Shown: positions 45,000 to 54,662 of the stretch, piece by piece
How positions within the stretch are numbered: position 1 is the first letter of the stretch
How the letters are laid out: each line of letters opens with the position of its first letter
From: Priestia megaterium
GTDB lineage: Bacteria; Bacillota; Bacilli; Bacillales; Bacillaceae_H
NCBI RefSeq assembly: GCF_023824195.1
Contig: NZ_CP085442.1
Coordinates: forward strand, 4,378,001 to 4,442,000
Direction: 5' to 3'
Length of the DNA: 64,000 nucleotides
The notes under the pieces: generated by a model
The model's database searches: none
The model's input: only the letters and a program-made list of their open reading frames with translations
What the model was told of the DNA's origin: nothing
Made by a program: the position numbers and the translations under genes

Positions 45000-45950
45000 A
45001 TGAAAGTTATTAAAATTGCACCGCGCGGCTATTGTTATGGTGTAGTAGACGCAATGGTCATTGCACGAAACGCCGCTTTAGATAAATCATTGCCTCGACC
45101 AATCTATATCTTAGGAATGATTGTTCATAATAAACACGTTACAGATGCGTTTGAAGAAGACGGCATTATCACACTGGACGGTGCTAATCGCCTAGAAATC
45201 TTAGACCAAATAAATGAAGGAACCGTTATTTTTACTGCGCACGGAGTATCTCCAGAAGTAAAAGAACGAGCAAAAGAAAAAGGCTTAACAACAATCGATG
45301 CTACATGTCCGGATGTTACAAAAACCCATGACCTTATTCGCCAAAAAGAAAAAGAAGGTTATGACGTTATTTATATCGGAAAAAGAAATCACCCTGAGCC
45401 AGAAGGTGCACTTGGTATCGCACCAGATATCGTTCATTTAATTGAAAAAGCAGAAGACGTAGCCGATTTAAATATTCAACGCGAGAAAATCATTGTAACA
45501 AATCAGACAACAATGAGTCAGTGGGACGTTGCAGATGTAATGGAAAAAGTGAAAGAAAAATATCCGCACGCTGAAGTTCACAAGGAAATCTGTTTAGCTA
45601 CACAAGTTCGCCAAGAAGCTGTAGCCGAACAAGCAGGTGAAGCAGATGTTACAATTGTAGTAGGAGATCCTAAAAGTAACAATTCAAACCGTTTAGCTCA
45701 AGTATCAATGGAGATTGCCGGCACTGAGGCATATCGTATCGGTGACATCTCAGAGCTTCAGATCGAATGGTTGATGAACGCGAAAACCGTAGCTGTTACG
45801 GCAGGCGCATCTACCCCTACTCCAATCACAAAAGAGGTCATCAATTTTCTAGATCAGTTCGATCCAGAAGATGAAACAACATGGACACGTGAAAAAAGTG
45901 TGCCTCTTTCAAAAATTTTACCAAAAGTTCGAACAAAAAAATCGTCTTAA
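45000..45950 (+). CDS. ispH: 4-hydroxy-3-methylbut-2-enyl diphosphate reductase
   Basis: The last enzyme of the MEP pathway, giving IPP and DMAPP. The 316-aa protein has three cysteines for its [4Fe-4S] cluster: C12 in GYCYGV, one in DATCPDV and one in EICLATQ, with the TNQTTMS segment between. ATG 45000 follows GAGGAGG. A single gene with its own promoter and terminator. Confidence 0.95.
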   Translation: MKVIKIAPRGYCYGVVDAMVIARNAALDKSLPRPIYILGMIVHNKHVTDAFEEDGIITLDGANRLEILDQINEGTVIFTAHGVSPEVKERAKEKGLTTIDATCPDVTKTHDLIRQKEKEGYDVIYIGKRNHPEPEGALGIAPDIVHLIEKAEDVADLNIQREKIIVTNQTTMSQWDVADVMEKVKEKYPHAEVHKEICLATQVRQEAVAEQAGEADVTIVVGDPKSNNSNRLAQVSMEIAGTEAYRIGDISELQIEWLMNAKTVAVTAGASTPTPITKEVINFLDQFDPEDETTWTREKSVPLSKILPKVRTKKSS

Positions 45951-45958
45951 TAGACGCA

Positions 45959-45988
45959 AAGGTGTTGACATTCGTCAACACCTTCTTT
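45959..45988 (+). terminator. Terminator of ispH
   Basis: AAGGTGTTGAC pairs with GTCAACACCTT around ATTC, then a mixed T-rich tail. It may also serve the converging yqfO. Confidence 0.78.
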
Positions 45989-45989
45989 G

Positions 45990-47111
45990 TTACATAAACG
46001 TAAATGGGTTTGTGTCTACTTTTGAATCAAATACTTCGCACTCAAAGTTTTTCGCATCAAAAAGACTGTTTAATACACGCGTTACACCTTGTCTCATGAC
46101 TTTTTCAACATGATGACCAGGATCCACAACGTTTAACCCCATTGCCATTGCATCATGAGCAACGTGGAAATACAAATCGCCTGTTACATAGGCATCTGCT
46201 CCGCTAAATTTTGCACTTGTAATATACTTGTTTCCGTCGCCGCCAAGAACAGCTACTTTTTTCACTGTGGCATCCATAGCCCCTACTACTCTGACACCAT
46301 CTACATCCAATGCTTGTTTAACGTGAGCGGCAAACTGTTTTAACGTCATTTCTTCTTTTAATTTACCAATTCGGCCAAGTCCAAGCGTCTCGCCCGTTTG
46401 TTCAACTGGATAAATGTCATAGGCTACTTCTTCATAAGGATGAGCACTAAGCATGGCACGAATAATTTTATTTTGGTGACTCGCTTCAAAAATTGTTTCA
46501 ACTTTTGTTTCATTTACACGTTCTAGCTCTTCTTTTGAGCCAATGTATGGATTGGCTTCTGAAGACGGTTTAAACGTGCCTTCGCCTTCAGTTGAAAACG
46601 TACAGTCGCTATAAAGACCCACATGTCCAGCTCCCGCATCACAAATAGCTGTGCGCACTGCTTCAGCATGATTTGAAGGAACAAATACAGCAAGCTTTTT
46701 CAGCTGAATAGACGTTGTTGGAACCAGCACTTTTGTCTCTTGTAAACCCAACGCTTCGGCTAACAAGTCATTTACTCCGCCCTTAGCTATATCTAAGTTT
46801 GTATGAGCAGCATATACAGCAATATCATGTTTGATGCATTTCTCTAAAATACGCCCTTCAGGACGATCTGTAACCACTTGTTTTAGAGGTCTAAAAATAG
46901 GAGGATGATGAGCAATAATCAAATCCACTTGTTTTTCAATCGCTTCGTCTACGACCGTTTCAAGAACATCTAACGTTACCATTACTTTTTTTACAGGCTT
47001 GTTTAACGTTCCAATCTGTAAACCAATTTTATCTCCTTCAACTGCTAAATGCTTGGGAGAAAATGATTCAAATGCTTCAATTACTTGAAATCCGTTAGGG
47101 ATTTTACTCAT
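45990..47111 (-). CDS. yqfO: NIF3/DUF34 family metal-binding protein YqfO
   Basis: A 373-aa NIF3-family protein, dinuclear-metal binding (LIIAHHPPIF near residue 65; DPGHHVEKVM near the C-terminus) with the extra central CutA-like domain found in the Bacillus type. It is often labelled GTP cyclohydrolase I type 2, but the activity is not settled. ATG 47111 overlaps the trmK stop (ATGA), so the two form an operon. Confidence 0.9.
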   Translation of the reverse strand: MSKIPNGFQVIEAFESFSPKHLAVEGDKIGLQIGTLNKPVKKVMVTLDVLETVVDEAIEKQVDLIIAHHPPIFRPLKQVVTDRPEGRILEKCIKHDIAVYAAHTNLDIAKGGVNDLLAEALGLQETKVLVPTTSIQLKKLAVFVPSNHAEAVRTAICDAGAGHVGLYSDCTFSTEGEGTFKPSSEANPYIGSKEELERVNETKVETIFEASHQNKIIRAMLSAHPYEEVAYDIYPVEQTGETLGLGRIGKLKEEMTLKQFAAHVKQALDVDGVRVVGAMDATVKKVAVLGGDGNKYITSAKFSGADAYVTGDLYFHVAHDAMAMGLNVVDPGHHVEKVMRQGVTRVLNSLFDAKNFECEVFDSKVDTNPFTFM

Positions 47112-47812
47112 TTTAACGCCTCCTCAATTAATGAGATGTCTTGGGTAAGTTTTTGAAGTTTTGCTTTGCTTTCCTCTGACTGAGCCTGCTCCATTTGACT
47201 GACAATTTGTTTAAGATGATTTAGTTCATGCGTCCACTTTGTAATAAAAGCAGAAGAACGTTTTTCTTTTAAAATAGGGCCCATTAATACACCGGCTTCC
47301 ACTTCCCCGTTATAAGGAGCTAAGGCATTTCCAGGTTCAGCAACGATGACTTCATACATACGACCGTCTTCTTCGATGATTTTTTCATCAATGATTTCCC
47401 AGTTGTGTTGAATCAGCCAGCTGCGAATATGATGTGAACCAATATTCGGCTGAAGCACAAGTCTTTTTACTCCTTCTAACTTTTCTTTTCCTTCTTCTAA
47501 AATCATCGTAATAAGCGTTCCGCCCATTCCGCAGATTGTAATACAGTCTACTTCATTCGGTGATATTACTTCTAGGCCGTTTCCTTTTCGAACATCAATA
47601 ACATCCGTTAAGTTTGTTTTTTTCACCTGCTGAATAGCCGATTGAAGAGGACCTTCTGTAATTTCTCCTGCTACGGCGCCGCTAATATATCCATTTAAAT
47701 AAGCAAAACACGGCAAGTACGCATGATCTGAGCCAATGTCTGCTATCTTTGCTCCCAAAGGAATCGACTTTACTACTTCTTCAAGTCTTGTTGATAAGTT
47801 TAATTCATTCAT
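47108..47812 (-). CDS. trmK: tRNA (adenine(22)-N1)-methyltransferase TrmK
   Basis: A SAM-dependent enzyme methylating A22 of tRNAs, 234 aa. The Rossmann motif IADIGSDHAYLP is at about 24-35 and ITICGMGGTLI follows near residue 92. The C-terminal helical part is lysine/glutamine-rich. ATG 47812 follows AGGTG. In B. subtilis trmK (yqfN) and yqfO are also adjacent. Confidence 0.92.
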   Translation of the reverse strand: MNELNLSTRLEEVVKSIPLGAKIADIGSDHAYLPCFAYLNGYISGAVAGEITEGPLQSAIQQVKKTNLTDVIDVRKGNGLEVISPNEVDCITICGMGGTLITMILEEGKEKLEGVKRLVLQPNIGSHHIRSWLIQHNWEIIDEKIIEEDGRMYEVIVAEPGNALAPYNGEVEAGVLMGPILKEKRSSAFITKWTHELNHLKQIVSQMEQAQSEESKAKLQKLTQDISLIEEALK

Positions 47813-47923
47813 TTTGTCACCTATTCTCTATGTGATTACTGTTCATTATTTTAACATAGATAGCTACATGATTCCTATTTCTCTTCATGTTTTCCTTCTA
47901 GCTGAATGCGTATAAAAAAATCA

Positions 47924-47959
47924 TAAAAAAAAAGCCTGCTTTATAAATGAGCGGCTTTC
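47924..47959 (-). terminator. Terminator of cccA
   Basis: On the minus strand AAAGCC-GCT pairs with AGC-A-GGCTTT, followed by T9. Confidence 0.75.
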
Positions 47960-47981
47960 CAGAAAATCATGTTTCTGAACT

Positions 47982-48341
47982 CTATTTAATTTCTGATACC
48001 CATTTAGCCATTTCCTTCGCTTTTTCCGGAGGAACCAGCCCGGCCGGCATGTTTCCTTTACCGTTCACAACAATATCTGCAATTTCGTCTTGAGAAACTT
48101 TTTTCCCAATTCCTTTTAACGAAGGACCTACTCCACCTTGATACTGATCGCCGTGACAACCAATACAAGTTTTTTGATAAATTTCTTCTGGTTTAGCTGA
48201 AGCCTGCTGTTCCGCGCCACCGCCTTCTTTTTCAGCCGCGATTTCTTTTGCATTGTTCAATCCGTTGAACGAAAGCGTTAACATTAAAGCAATCCCAATT
48301 ACCGCAATTAATAAAAATGGTATTAGCGGATTTCGCTTCAC
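47982..48341 (-). CDS. cccA: Membrane-anchored cytochrome c550
   Basis: A 119-aa electron carrier on the outer face of the membrane. An uncleaved-looking N-terminal helix (about 6-24) is followed by a Glu/Gly/Ala linker and a class I cytochrome c domain with heme motif C59-IG-C62-H63 and axial Met98 (GNMPAG). GTG 48341 stands 8 bases after GGGGG. In B. subtilis it also lies beside sigA. Confidence 0.93.
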   Translation of the reverse strand: MKRNPLIPFLLIAVIGIALMLTLSFNGLNNAKEIAAEKEGGGAEQQASAKPEEIYQKTCIGCHGDQYQGGVGPSLKGIGKKVSQDEIADIVVNGKGNMPAGLVPPEKAKEMAKWVSEIK

Positions 48342-48472
48342 TCACTATACCCCCTTTATGTATTCCCATCCCTAGAAATAACAAAATAGTATAAGCACTT
48401 TTATTTTACTTGAAAATGCTCATAAGTGAAAGGGTTTTATTTACATAATTAACTAATTTCTTATTGCGTATC

Positions 48473-49612
48473 TTAACAGCCAATTTGCCTTGCAATAACC
48501 GAGCGCTGAATTTCTGAAGTTCCTTCTCCAATTTCTAAAAGCTTGGCATCTCGTAAATACCGCTCCACGTGATACTCTTTCATGTAGCCGTATCCTCCAT
48601 GAATCTGAACAGCTTGACTGGCTACTTCCATACAAATTTCAGAAGCATACAGTTTACACATAGCAGCTTCTTTCGTAAATGGCTTTCCTTGGTCTTTTAA
48701 CCACGCTGCTTTATACACCATATTTCTTGCTAACTCAATTTTCATCGCCATATCAGCTAATTTAAACTGAATCGCTTGAAACGATGAAATAGCTTTCCCA
48801 AATTGCTTTCTTTCCTGCGCATATGACAGTGCTTTTTCATAAGCCGCTTGAGCGATTCCAACGGCCATTGCTCCAATTCCAATTCTTCCCCCGTCAAGCG
48901 TCATTAGAAATTGTTTAAAACCTTCTCCTCTTACACCGAGTAAATTCTCTTCAGGCACTTCAACATCCTCTAAAACGAGTTCAGTTGTATTTGAAGCATG
49001 TAGACCCATTTTCTCGTAATTGTCTATTACAGTAAAACCTCGAGCTTCTGTAGGCACGATAATAGCTGAGATTTCTTTTTTACCTTCTGTACGATTTGTA
49101 ACAGCTGTTAAAGCTAAAAACTTTGCATAGCTGGCATTCGTAATATAGCATTTACTTCCATTAATCCTAAATGTTCCATCCTTCAACACTGCTTCGGTCT
49201 CCGTTCCCCCCGCATCACTTCCTGCGTTCGGTTCGGTTAAACCAAACGCTCCAAAAGATTCCCCGGAGCATAAAGCAGGTAGGTACTGTTCTTTTTGCTC
49301 CTTTGTTCCGAATAAATAAATAGGTGCCCCCCCGAGCGAAACATGAGCTGAGTATGTAATTCCTGTAGAGCCGCAAGCTTTACTTAATTCCTCTACGACA
49401 ATAGCAAAACTAACCGTATCTGCTCCTCCGCCTCCATACTCTTCAGGAAAAGGAAGACCCATTACACCAAGCTCACTTAACTTTGTAAAAACATCAAGCG
49501 GAAATTGCTTACTTCGATCGCGCTCTAATGCATTCGGTGCTACTTCCGCCTCCGAAAACTCTCTGAGCGTCCGTTGAATCATCTTTTGTTCATTGGTTAA
49601 TTCAAAATTCAT
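48473..49612 (-). CDS. Acyl-CoA dehydrogenase, short-chain type
   Basis: A 379-aa FAD enzyme oxidising acyl-CoA in fatty-acid or branched-chain breakdown. The FAD/substrate block is GLTEPNAGSDAGG (about 126-138), and the C-terminal YLRDAKLLEIGEGTSEIQR contains the likely catalytic glutamate. Closest in style to MmgC/butyryl-CoA dehydrogenases; exact chain length is unknown. ATG 49612 follows GGGGG. It is inserted between cccA and sigA relative to B. subtilis, and has its own promoter overlapped by a cre site. Confidence 0.9.
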   Translation of the reverse strand: MNFELTNEQKMIQRTLREFSEAEVAPNALERDRSKQFPLDVFTKLSELGVMGLPFPEEYGGGGADTVSFAIVVEELSKACGSTGITYSAHVSLGGAPIYLFGTKEQKEQYLPALCSGESFGAFGLTEPNAGSDAGGTETEAVLKDGTFRINGSKCYITNASYAKFLALTAVTNRTEGKKEISAIIVPTEARGFTVIDNYEKMGLHASNTTELVLEDVEVPEENLLGVRGEGFKQFLMTLDGGRIGIGAMAVGIAQAAYEKALSYAQERKQFGKAISSFQAIQFKLADMAMKIELARNMVYKAAWLKDQGKPFTKEAAMCKLYASEICMEVASQAVQIHGGYGYMKEYHVERYLRDAKLLEIGEGTSEIQRSVIARQIGC

Positions 49613-49632
49613 TTTTATTCCCCCTAAAAAAA

Positions 49633-49683
49633 TGTATACGCTTACATTATTTAATTATAATTCATTTTTGTAAATTTTCTCAA
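49633..49683 (-). promoter_or_regulatory. Promoter and CcpA (cre) site of the acyl-CoA dehydrogenase gene
   Basis: TTGAGA (49678-49683) and TATAAT (49654-49659) are 18 bases apart on the minus strand. Just downstream lies TGTAAGCGTATACA (49633-49646), 13 of 14 positions of the cre consensus TGWAANCGNTNWCA, placed where CcpA would block initiation. Confidence 0.75.
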
Positions 49684-49708
49684 CTTTTAAAACGTTTTAA
49701 TTTTTTCA

Positions 49709-49717
49709 TGTTATAAT
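49709..49717 (+). promoter_or_regulatory. Extended -10 element facing the sigA 3' end
   Basis: TGTTATAAT fits an extended -10 (TGN-TATAAT) without a clear -35. It would drive a transcript through the 49.73-49.97 kb gap, which otherwise holds no convincing gene. Confidence 0.35.
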
Positions 49718-49929
49718 AGAAGAGTACTAATCAAAGCATGAATAAAATGATAGCGATTCCATTTTTCGGATGTTTAAAAGGAATTTGAACAGCTTATGCT
49801 CTACAACAAAAGAATATAAAGGAGCATTTGCAAAACGAAGGACAATTCAGTAAAATATATGAAAGAAGAAAAGTTGGTAAAAAAATCAATATACTTCTTC
49901 AAAATGCGTTTTTATGAAATTTATTCCAT

Positions 49930-49970
49930 AAAAAATAGATAGCCCCTTTCCTCTAGGAAAGAAGCTATCT
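49930..49970. terminator. Terminator of sigA
   Basis: AGATAGC pairs with GCTATCT, with an inner TTTCCT/AGGAAA stem. On the minus strand it is followed by ATTTTTT. Confidence 0.8.
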
Positions 49971-49994
49971 CATAAGCGTTGTTTACGCTTTTAT

Positions 49995-51128
49995 CTATTC
50001 TAAGAAATCTTTTAAACGTTTGCTTCGGCTAGGGTGACGAAGCTTACGAAGCGCTTTAGCTTCAATTTGACGAATACGCTCACGCGTTACGCCAAATACT
50101 TTTCCTACTTCTTCAAGCGTACGCGTACGTCCATCGTCCAGACCAAAGCGGAGTCTAAGAACATTTTCTTCGCGATCTGTTAACGTATCAAGGACGTCTT
50201 CTAACTGCTCTTTTAATAATTCATATGCAGCATGTTCAGAAGGTGATGTTGCATCTTGGTCTTCAATGAAGTCACCTAAATGAGAATCATCTTCCTCACC
50301 AATTGGTGTTTCAAGAGAAACCGGCTCTTGAGCAATTTTTAAGATTTCACGAACTTTTTCTGGTGTTAAGTCCATATCTTCTGCAATTTCTTCAGGAGAT
50401 GGTTCGCGCCCTAAATCTTGTAGAAGTTGACGTTGAACACGAATTAGCTTGTTAATCGTTTCAACCATATGAACGGGAATACGAATCGTTCTTGCTTGGT
50501 CAGCAATTGCACGAGTAATAGCTTGACGAATCCACCATGTCGCATACGTACTGAATTTATAACCTTTGCGATAATCAAATTTTTCTACCGCTTTAATAAG
50601 ACCCATGTTTCCTTCTTGAATTAAATCAAGAAACAGCATACCGCGTCCGACATAGCGTTTAGCGATACTTACAACAAGACGTAAGTTTGCTTCAGCAAGA
50701 CGACGTTTCGCTTCTTCATCGCCTTCTTCAATACGTTTTGCTAAATTGATTTCTTCCTCTGCTGACAATAAATCAACGCGTCCGATTTCTTTTAAGTACA
50801 TACGAACTGGATCATTAATTTTCACACCAGGAGGTACACTTAAATCATTTAAATCAAACTCTTCTTCTTTTGACAGTTCTTGAATATCGGGATCGGCATC
50901 GTCATCATTTGCTTCAGATTCACTCATTACTTCAACACCTTGTTCTCCAAGGTATTCATAATATTCATCCATTTGATCGGATTCAATTTCGAAGTTCGCC
51001 ATACGCTCTGCAATTTCTTCGTATGTGAGCACACCACGTTTTTTTCCGATTTCGGTCAATTGATCTTTTACTTGTTCAATTGTTAAATCTGAATCAAGTT
51101 GTTTTGATTGAGCTGATTTTTCAGCCAT
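49995..51128 (-). CDS. sigA: RNA polymerase primary sigma factor SigA
   Basis: The housekeeping sigma factor, 377 aa. Region 1.1 is short and acidic; region 2 contains [29 protein letters not shown] for -10 binding and melting; region 3 follows; region 4 ends with [23 protein letters not shown], the -35 reading helix-turn-helix. ATG 51128 follows GGAGGGG; an earlier in-frame ATG at 51146 lacks spacing. It lies 65 bp after dnaG within the macromolecular-synthesis operon. Confidence 0.97.
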   Translation of the reverse strand: MAEKSAQSKQLDSDLTIEQVKDQLTEIGKKRGVLTYEEIAERMANFEIESDQMDEYYEYLGEQGVEVMSESEANDDDADPDIQELSKEEEFDLNDLSVPPGVKINDPVRMYLKEIGRVDLLSAEEEINLAKRIEEGDEEAKRRLAEANLRLVVSIAKRYVGRGMLFLDLIQEGNMGLIKAVEKFDYRKGYKFSTYATWWIRQAITRAIADQARTIRIPVHMVETINKLIRVQRQLLQDLGREPSPEEIAEDMDLTPEKVREILKIAQEPVSLETPIGEEDDSHLGDFIEDQDATSPSEHAAYELLKEQLEDVLDTLTDREENVLRLRFGLDDGRTRTLEEVGKVFGVTRERIRQIEAKALRKLRHPSRSKRLKDFLE

Positions 51129-51193
51129 CAGATCCCCTCCTTCCAAAATTTTAAGGAAAACCTTCTAAAAGTGGGACTAATACGCAACATCGT

Positions 51194-53002
51194 TTATTTT
51201 AACGTTTTTTTTAACTGTAAAATTTCCATTGCTATTGTCGCAGCTTTTAAATAATCTTTTTGACGCTCTGCTTCTTGCTTTTCTGCTTCTTTTTTTTCTA
51301 TCGCTACCCTTTGTGGGTAAATCAATATAGTTTGGATATAATCATTCAAAGCTTGCTCCGACAATTCATCATTGATTGACATCATCGCCAATTCTGAAGC
51401 TAGACTAGACAACGAAGACTCGGGCAACCGTTCGATAAATCCGCTCGGATTAGGCTCGTGTCCTTCCTCGTAATAAGCATACAAATATAGAACAAGCGCA
51501 CGATGTTCCTCAACATTGAACTGACCTTGAAGTCGGTCTTGAATTCTAAATGCTACATCCTTATCTTTCAACATATGAGCGATCAAAAAACGTTCTGCAT
51601 TTTGATAAGCCGGTAATAAGCTTCTCTTTACGACTGGTTGTCTATTTATATTATTTCGATTTGGAGAATCATTATCCTTTTTCTTTTTTTCAGTTCGATA
51701 TACTTGATACTGCTGTTCTTTAAGCGCATCTAATGAAATGGAAAACTCTTGTGCCAATTGGCGTAAATAATGATCTCGCTCTACAGCTTTCGTAAGGAGG
51801 CTTATTTCTTTCAAAATGTCTTCAATGTATTGCATACGTTCAGATTCATTTTGTAGATTTCGTTTTCGGCGGAGATACCTCATTTGAAATGCCATAAAGG
51901 TCAAGCTGCTATTAATAACATCATTTTGAAACTTCTCTGCCCCGTATTCTTTAATATAATCATCCGGGTCATAACCATCCGGCATCACAGCAATCTTAAC
52001 GGTACAACCCACATTTGTTAAGATAGCAGTTGCTTTGTGCGCTGCTTCAATTCCGGCAGAATCTGCATCATAGCAAATAATAACGGACTCTACATTTCGG
52101 CGAATAATCTTGGCTTGTTCTTCTGTTAAGGCAGTTCCCATTGTTGCAATTGCGTTTGGGCACCCCGCTTTAACAGCCGAAATAACATCTGCAAATCCTT
52201 CAAATAAAATAACCTGCTGATTTTTGCGTATATGTTTTTTAGCGCGGTGAAAGTTGTAGAGTGTGCGACTTTTGTTAAAAATAGAAGTTTCGGGACTGTT
52301 TAAATATTTAGGCTGCCCTTTTATCTCTTTTAGCAGGCGCCCTGAAAATGCAATTGTTTTGCCTTGCAAGTCAGCAATAGGAAACATAATTCGATCACGA
52401 AAACGATCAAAGTACGTTTCATCTTGGTTGCGTTTAATGATTAAACCTGCATGTTCCATCTCTTGCGGATTAAACCCACGTTTTGTTAAGAACTTACTTA
52501 CAAATTCCCACGAATCTAAAGCAAAACCTATCCCAAATTCATCGATAATTTCTCGTGAAAACCCTCGATTTATTAAATAATCATAAGCATCTTGGCCTTC
52601 TTTTGTATTTACCAATAAATGATGGTAAAATTTCTTTAAAAGCTCGTGTGCTTCAATCATTTTATTGCTAGGCTTTTGATTATCTTCTTCATGAGGATGT
52701 ATCTCATGTTCGAAAGGAATATCTCCTTTTTCAGCAAGCTGCTGAGCTGCTTCCGTGAAGGACAGTCCTTCTAATTCCATTATGAATGAAAATGAATTCC
52801 CTCCTGCACCGCATCCAAAGCAATGATAAATTTGTTTATCAGGCGATACTGAAAAAGACGGTGTGCTTTCCCCATGAAACGGACAGAGTCCAAAATAATT
52901 GCGCCCTTGTTTTTTTAGTTGTACATAATCGCTTATGACGTCGACAATATCTACTGAATGCCGAATACGGTCGATTACTTCATCAGGAATTCGATTTGCC
53001 AT
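51194..53002 (-). CDS. dnaG: DNA primase DnaG
   Basis: Makes RNA primers at the replication fork. The 602-aa protein has an N-terminal zinc ribbon (C40, H43, C61, C64), a TOPRIM core with FEGFADVISA and YDADSAGIEAA, and a C-terminal helicase-binding domain. ATG 53002 stands 8 bases after GGAG. It is followed by sigA, as in all bacilli. Confidence 0.96.
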   Translation of the reverse strand: MANRIPDEVIDRIRHSVDIVDVISDYVQLKKQGRNYFGLCPFHGESTPSFSVSPDKQIYHCFGCGAGGNSFSFIMELEGLSFTEAAQQLAEKGDIPFEHEIHPHEEDNQKPSNKMIEAHELLKKFYHHLLVNTKEGQDAYDYLINRGFSREIIDEFGIGFALDSWEFVSKFLTKRGFNPQEMEHAGLIIKRNQDETYFDRFRDRIMFPIADLQGKTIAFSGRLLKEIKGQPKYLNSPETSIFNKSRTLYNFHRAKKHIRKNQQVILFEGFADVISAVKAGCPNAIATMGTALTEEQAKIIRRNVESVIICYDADSAGIEAAHKATAILTNVGCTVKIAVMPDGYDPDDYIKEYGAEKFQNDVINSSLTFMAFQMRYLRRKRNLQNESERMQYIEDILKEISLLTKAVERDHYLRQLAQEFSISLDALKEQQYQVYRTEKKKKDNDSPNRNNINRQPVVKRSLLPAYQNAERFLIAHMLKDKDVAFRIQDRLQGQFNVEEHRALVLYLYAYYEEGHEPNPSGFIERLPESSLSSLASELAMMSINDELSEQALNDYIQTILIYPQRVAIEKKEAEKQEAERQKDYLKAATIAMEILQLKKTLK

Positions 53003-53043
53003 AGTAACAGCTCCGTATTTCATATAATATTCTTCACTAAGTG

Positions 53044-53514
53044 CTAAATTCCTGCAAGTTTCGACAACATTTTTTCAAAAGCTTGAATGAAATGCTGGCG
53101 ATCTTCTTCACTAAATGCCTTTGGGCCTTTAGTATGACGCCCTGACCGTCGCTCTTTTGCAGAAACATAGCGAAAGAAAAGCACCGTATTCATTTCGTCG
53201 TCATTATAGTACTTTCCACGAGGAGACAGTGCGTAAACCCCTCGACTTACTAACATGCTTGCTAAGCCAGTATCTTGAGTTACGACAATATCCTGCTTGA
53301 CTGCGTGATTTAAAATATATAAATCTGCGGCTTCCTTTTCTGCATCCACATAGACCCATTTTCCTGGTGTAGGATTTGTTTGCATGTGAGCATAGGAAGC
53401 AACAAACACAAGCTCGATGTCATATGTATGTGTAAGTTCAACGATTTCTGCTTTAACAGGGCATGCATCAGCATCGACAAAAACTTTACTTTTTCTTTTG
53501 CTATAACTCTGTAT
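53044..53514 (-). CDS. yqxD: DUF188 (YaiI/YqxD) family protein with no ordinary start codon
   Basis: A predicted 156-aa PIN-like protein. The conserved N-terminal block VFVDADACPVK is clearly encoded around 53450-53480, followed by VFVASYAH, KWVYVDAEKEAADLYI and VVTQDTGLA, as in YqxD. No ATG, GTG or TTG occurs in frame between an in-frame TAG upstream (about 53537-53539) and this block. The only codon at proper distance (7 bases) from GGAGGG is ATA at 53514, used here as a tentative start. A GTG at 53409 would lose the DADACP motif. Either AUA initiation, a start-codon mutation or a sequence error is possible. Upstream of dnaG as in B. subtilis. Confidence 0.72.
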   Translation of the reverse strand: MQSYSKRKSKVFVDADACPVKAEIVELTHTYDIELVFVASYAHMQTNPTPGKWVYVDAEKEAADLYILNHAVKQDIVVTQDTGLASMLVSRGVYALSPRGKYYNDDEMNTVLFFRYVSAKERRSGRHTKGPKAFSEEDRQHFIQAFEKMLSKLAGI

Positions 53515-53604
53515 TCTACATCCCTCCAGAGATTCCTTCTAACAATTTGTTATTTCCTGTAGATGGCATTTGTCGAATACTTTTTTCGATTTTGACTTGA
53601 CTTT

Positions 53605-53633
53605 TATATAAATAGTTTATTCGTTCTTAACAA
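53605..53633 (-). promoter_or_regulatory. Possible promoter for yqxD-dnaG-sigA
   Basis: TTGTTA (53628-53633) and TATATA (53605-53610) are 17 bases apart on the minus strand, about 91 bases ahead of the proposed yqxD start. Confidence 0.45.
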
Positions 53634-53825
53634 AGTCTAAACCTAAAACTATTCTTTTTTATCACAATTTTTTATTATAATATAAACAACCTATATTTTC
53701 TATACAAAAGTCACTTGTTTTTAAAAGTTCTGTCATATTCATCTTTGGTATATTTTCTTAGGCTTACAGCATACAAACATAAGAAAGCAATCTCCTTTAT
53801 GTCACGCACAGAGGAGATCCATCGT

Positions 53826-54629
53826 TTATTTCTTTTTGATGGTGTTGAGAATGATACCAGCTGTTTCTTCTACGGCTCTGTTGGATACGTCAACCACTTC
53901 ACAGCCAATCTTATCTACAATCCCTTGGAAAAATTCAAGTTCTTCTTTAATACGGCCAATATTAGCATAAATTGCTTTATCGTTTAGACCAAGAGACTTT
54001 AAACGCTCTTTACGAATATCGTTTAATTTTTCAGGACTAATAGTAAGGCCTATACACTTCTCAGGTGATACGTGAAACAGCTCTTCTGGTGGATCTACCT
54101 CAGGTACAATCGGAACATTTGCTACTTTCAAACGCTTGTGTGCTAAAAATTGAGAAAGAGGTGTTTTAGATGTTCTTGATACACCGATTAATACGATATC
54201 CGCTCTAAGAATGCCTCTCGGATCACGCCCATCATCATATTTCACTGCAAATTCAATCGCTTCTACTTTCTTAAAATAATCTTCATCTAATTTTCTAGCC
54301 ATTCCAGGCTCATAGCGGGGAGAAAGTTGATAAGAAGATTGAATTTTATCAATTAAAGGTCCAATAATATCAAATACCTCTACCCCGTTCTTGGACGCTT
54401 CTTGAATTAAAAATTCTCTCATTTCGGGCTTTACTAGCGTAAAGCCAATAATAGCGTTGTTCATCTTCGCTACTGAAACCACTTCTGAAAGTGTTGCGAT
54501 GTCCTCTACGTAAGGTACTCTTTTGATTACAAAGTCCGTCATATTGAACTGACTTGATGCAGCCTTTACAACTAGTTCAGCTGTCTCACCTACAGAATCC
54601 GAAATGACATAAAGACATGGGTTGTTCAT
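53826..54629 (-). CDS. yqfL: Pyruvate, phosphate dikinase regulatory protein family (DUF299) YqfL
   Basis: A 267-aa bifunctional kinase/phosphorylase family protein. The P-loop-like [11 protein letters not shown] is at about 152-162, preceded by [10 protein letters not shown] at the N-terminus. In B. subtilis YqfL acts with CcpN in switching to gluconeogenesis; the dikinase it would modify is not in the window. ATG 54629 lies about 11 bases after GGGG. It lies 33 bp after ccpN and is probably in the same operon. Confidence 0.9.
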   Translation of the reverse strand: MNNPCLYVISDSVGETAELVVKAASSQFNMTDFVIKRVPYVEDIATLSEVVSVAKMNNAIIGFTLVKPEMREFLIQEASKNGVEVFDIIGPLIDKIQSSYQLSPRYEPGMARKLDEDYFKKVEAIEFAVKYDDGRDPRGILRADIVLIGVSRTSKTPLSQFLAHKRLKVANVPIVPEVDPPEELFHVSPEKCIGLTISPEKLNDIRKERLKSLGLNDKAIYANIGRIKEELEFFQGIVDKIGCEVVDVSNRAVEETAGIILNTIKKK

Positions 54630-54662
54630 ATTTTGTGCATCCCCTTTTTAATCCTTTTTCAC

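Noticed and set aside
53780..53822. Inverted repeat ATCTCCT/AGGAGAT after yqfL as a terminator
   Set aside because: The stem is short with a long loop and the T run is poor; it may still act weakly, but it is not strong enough to list.
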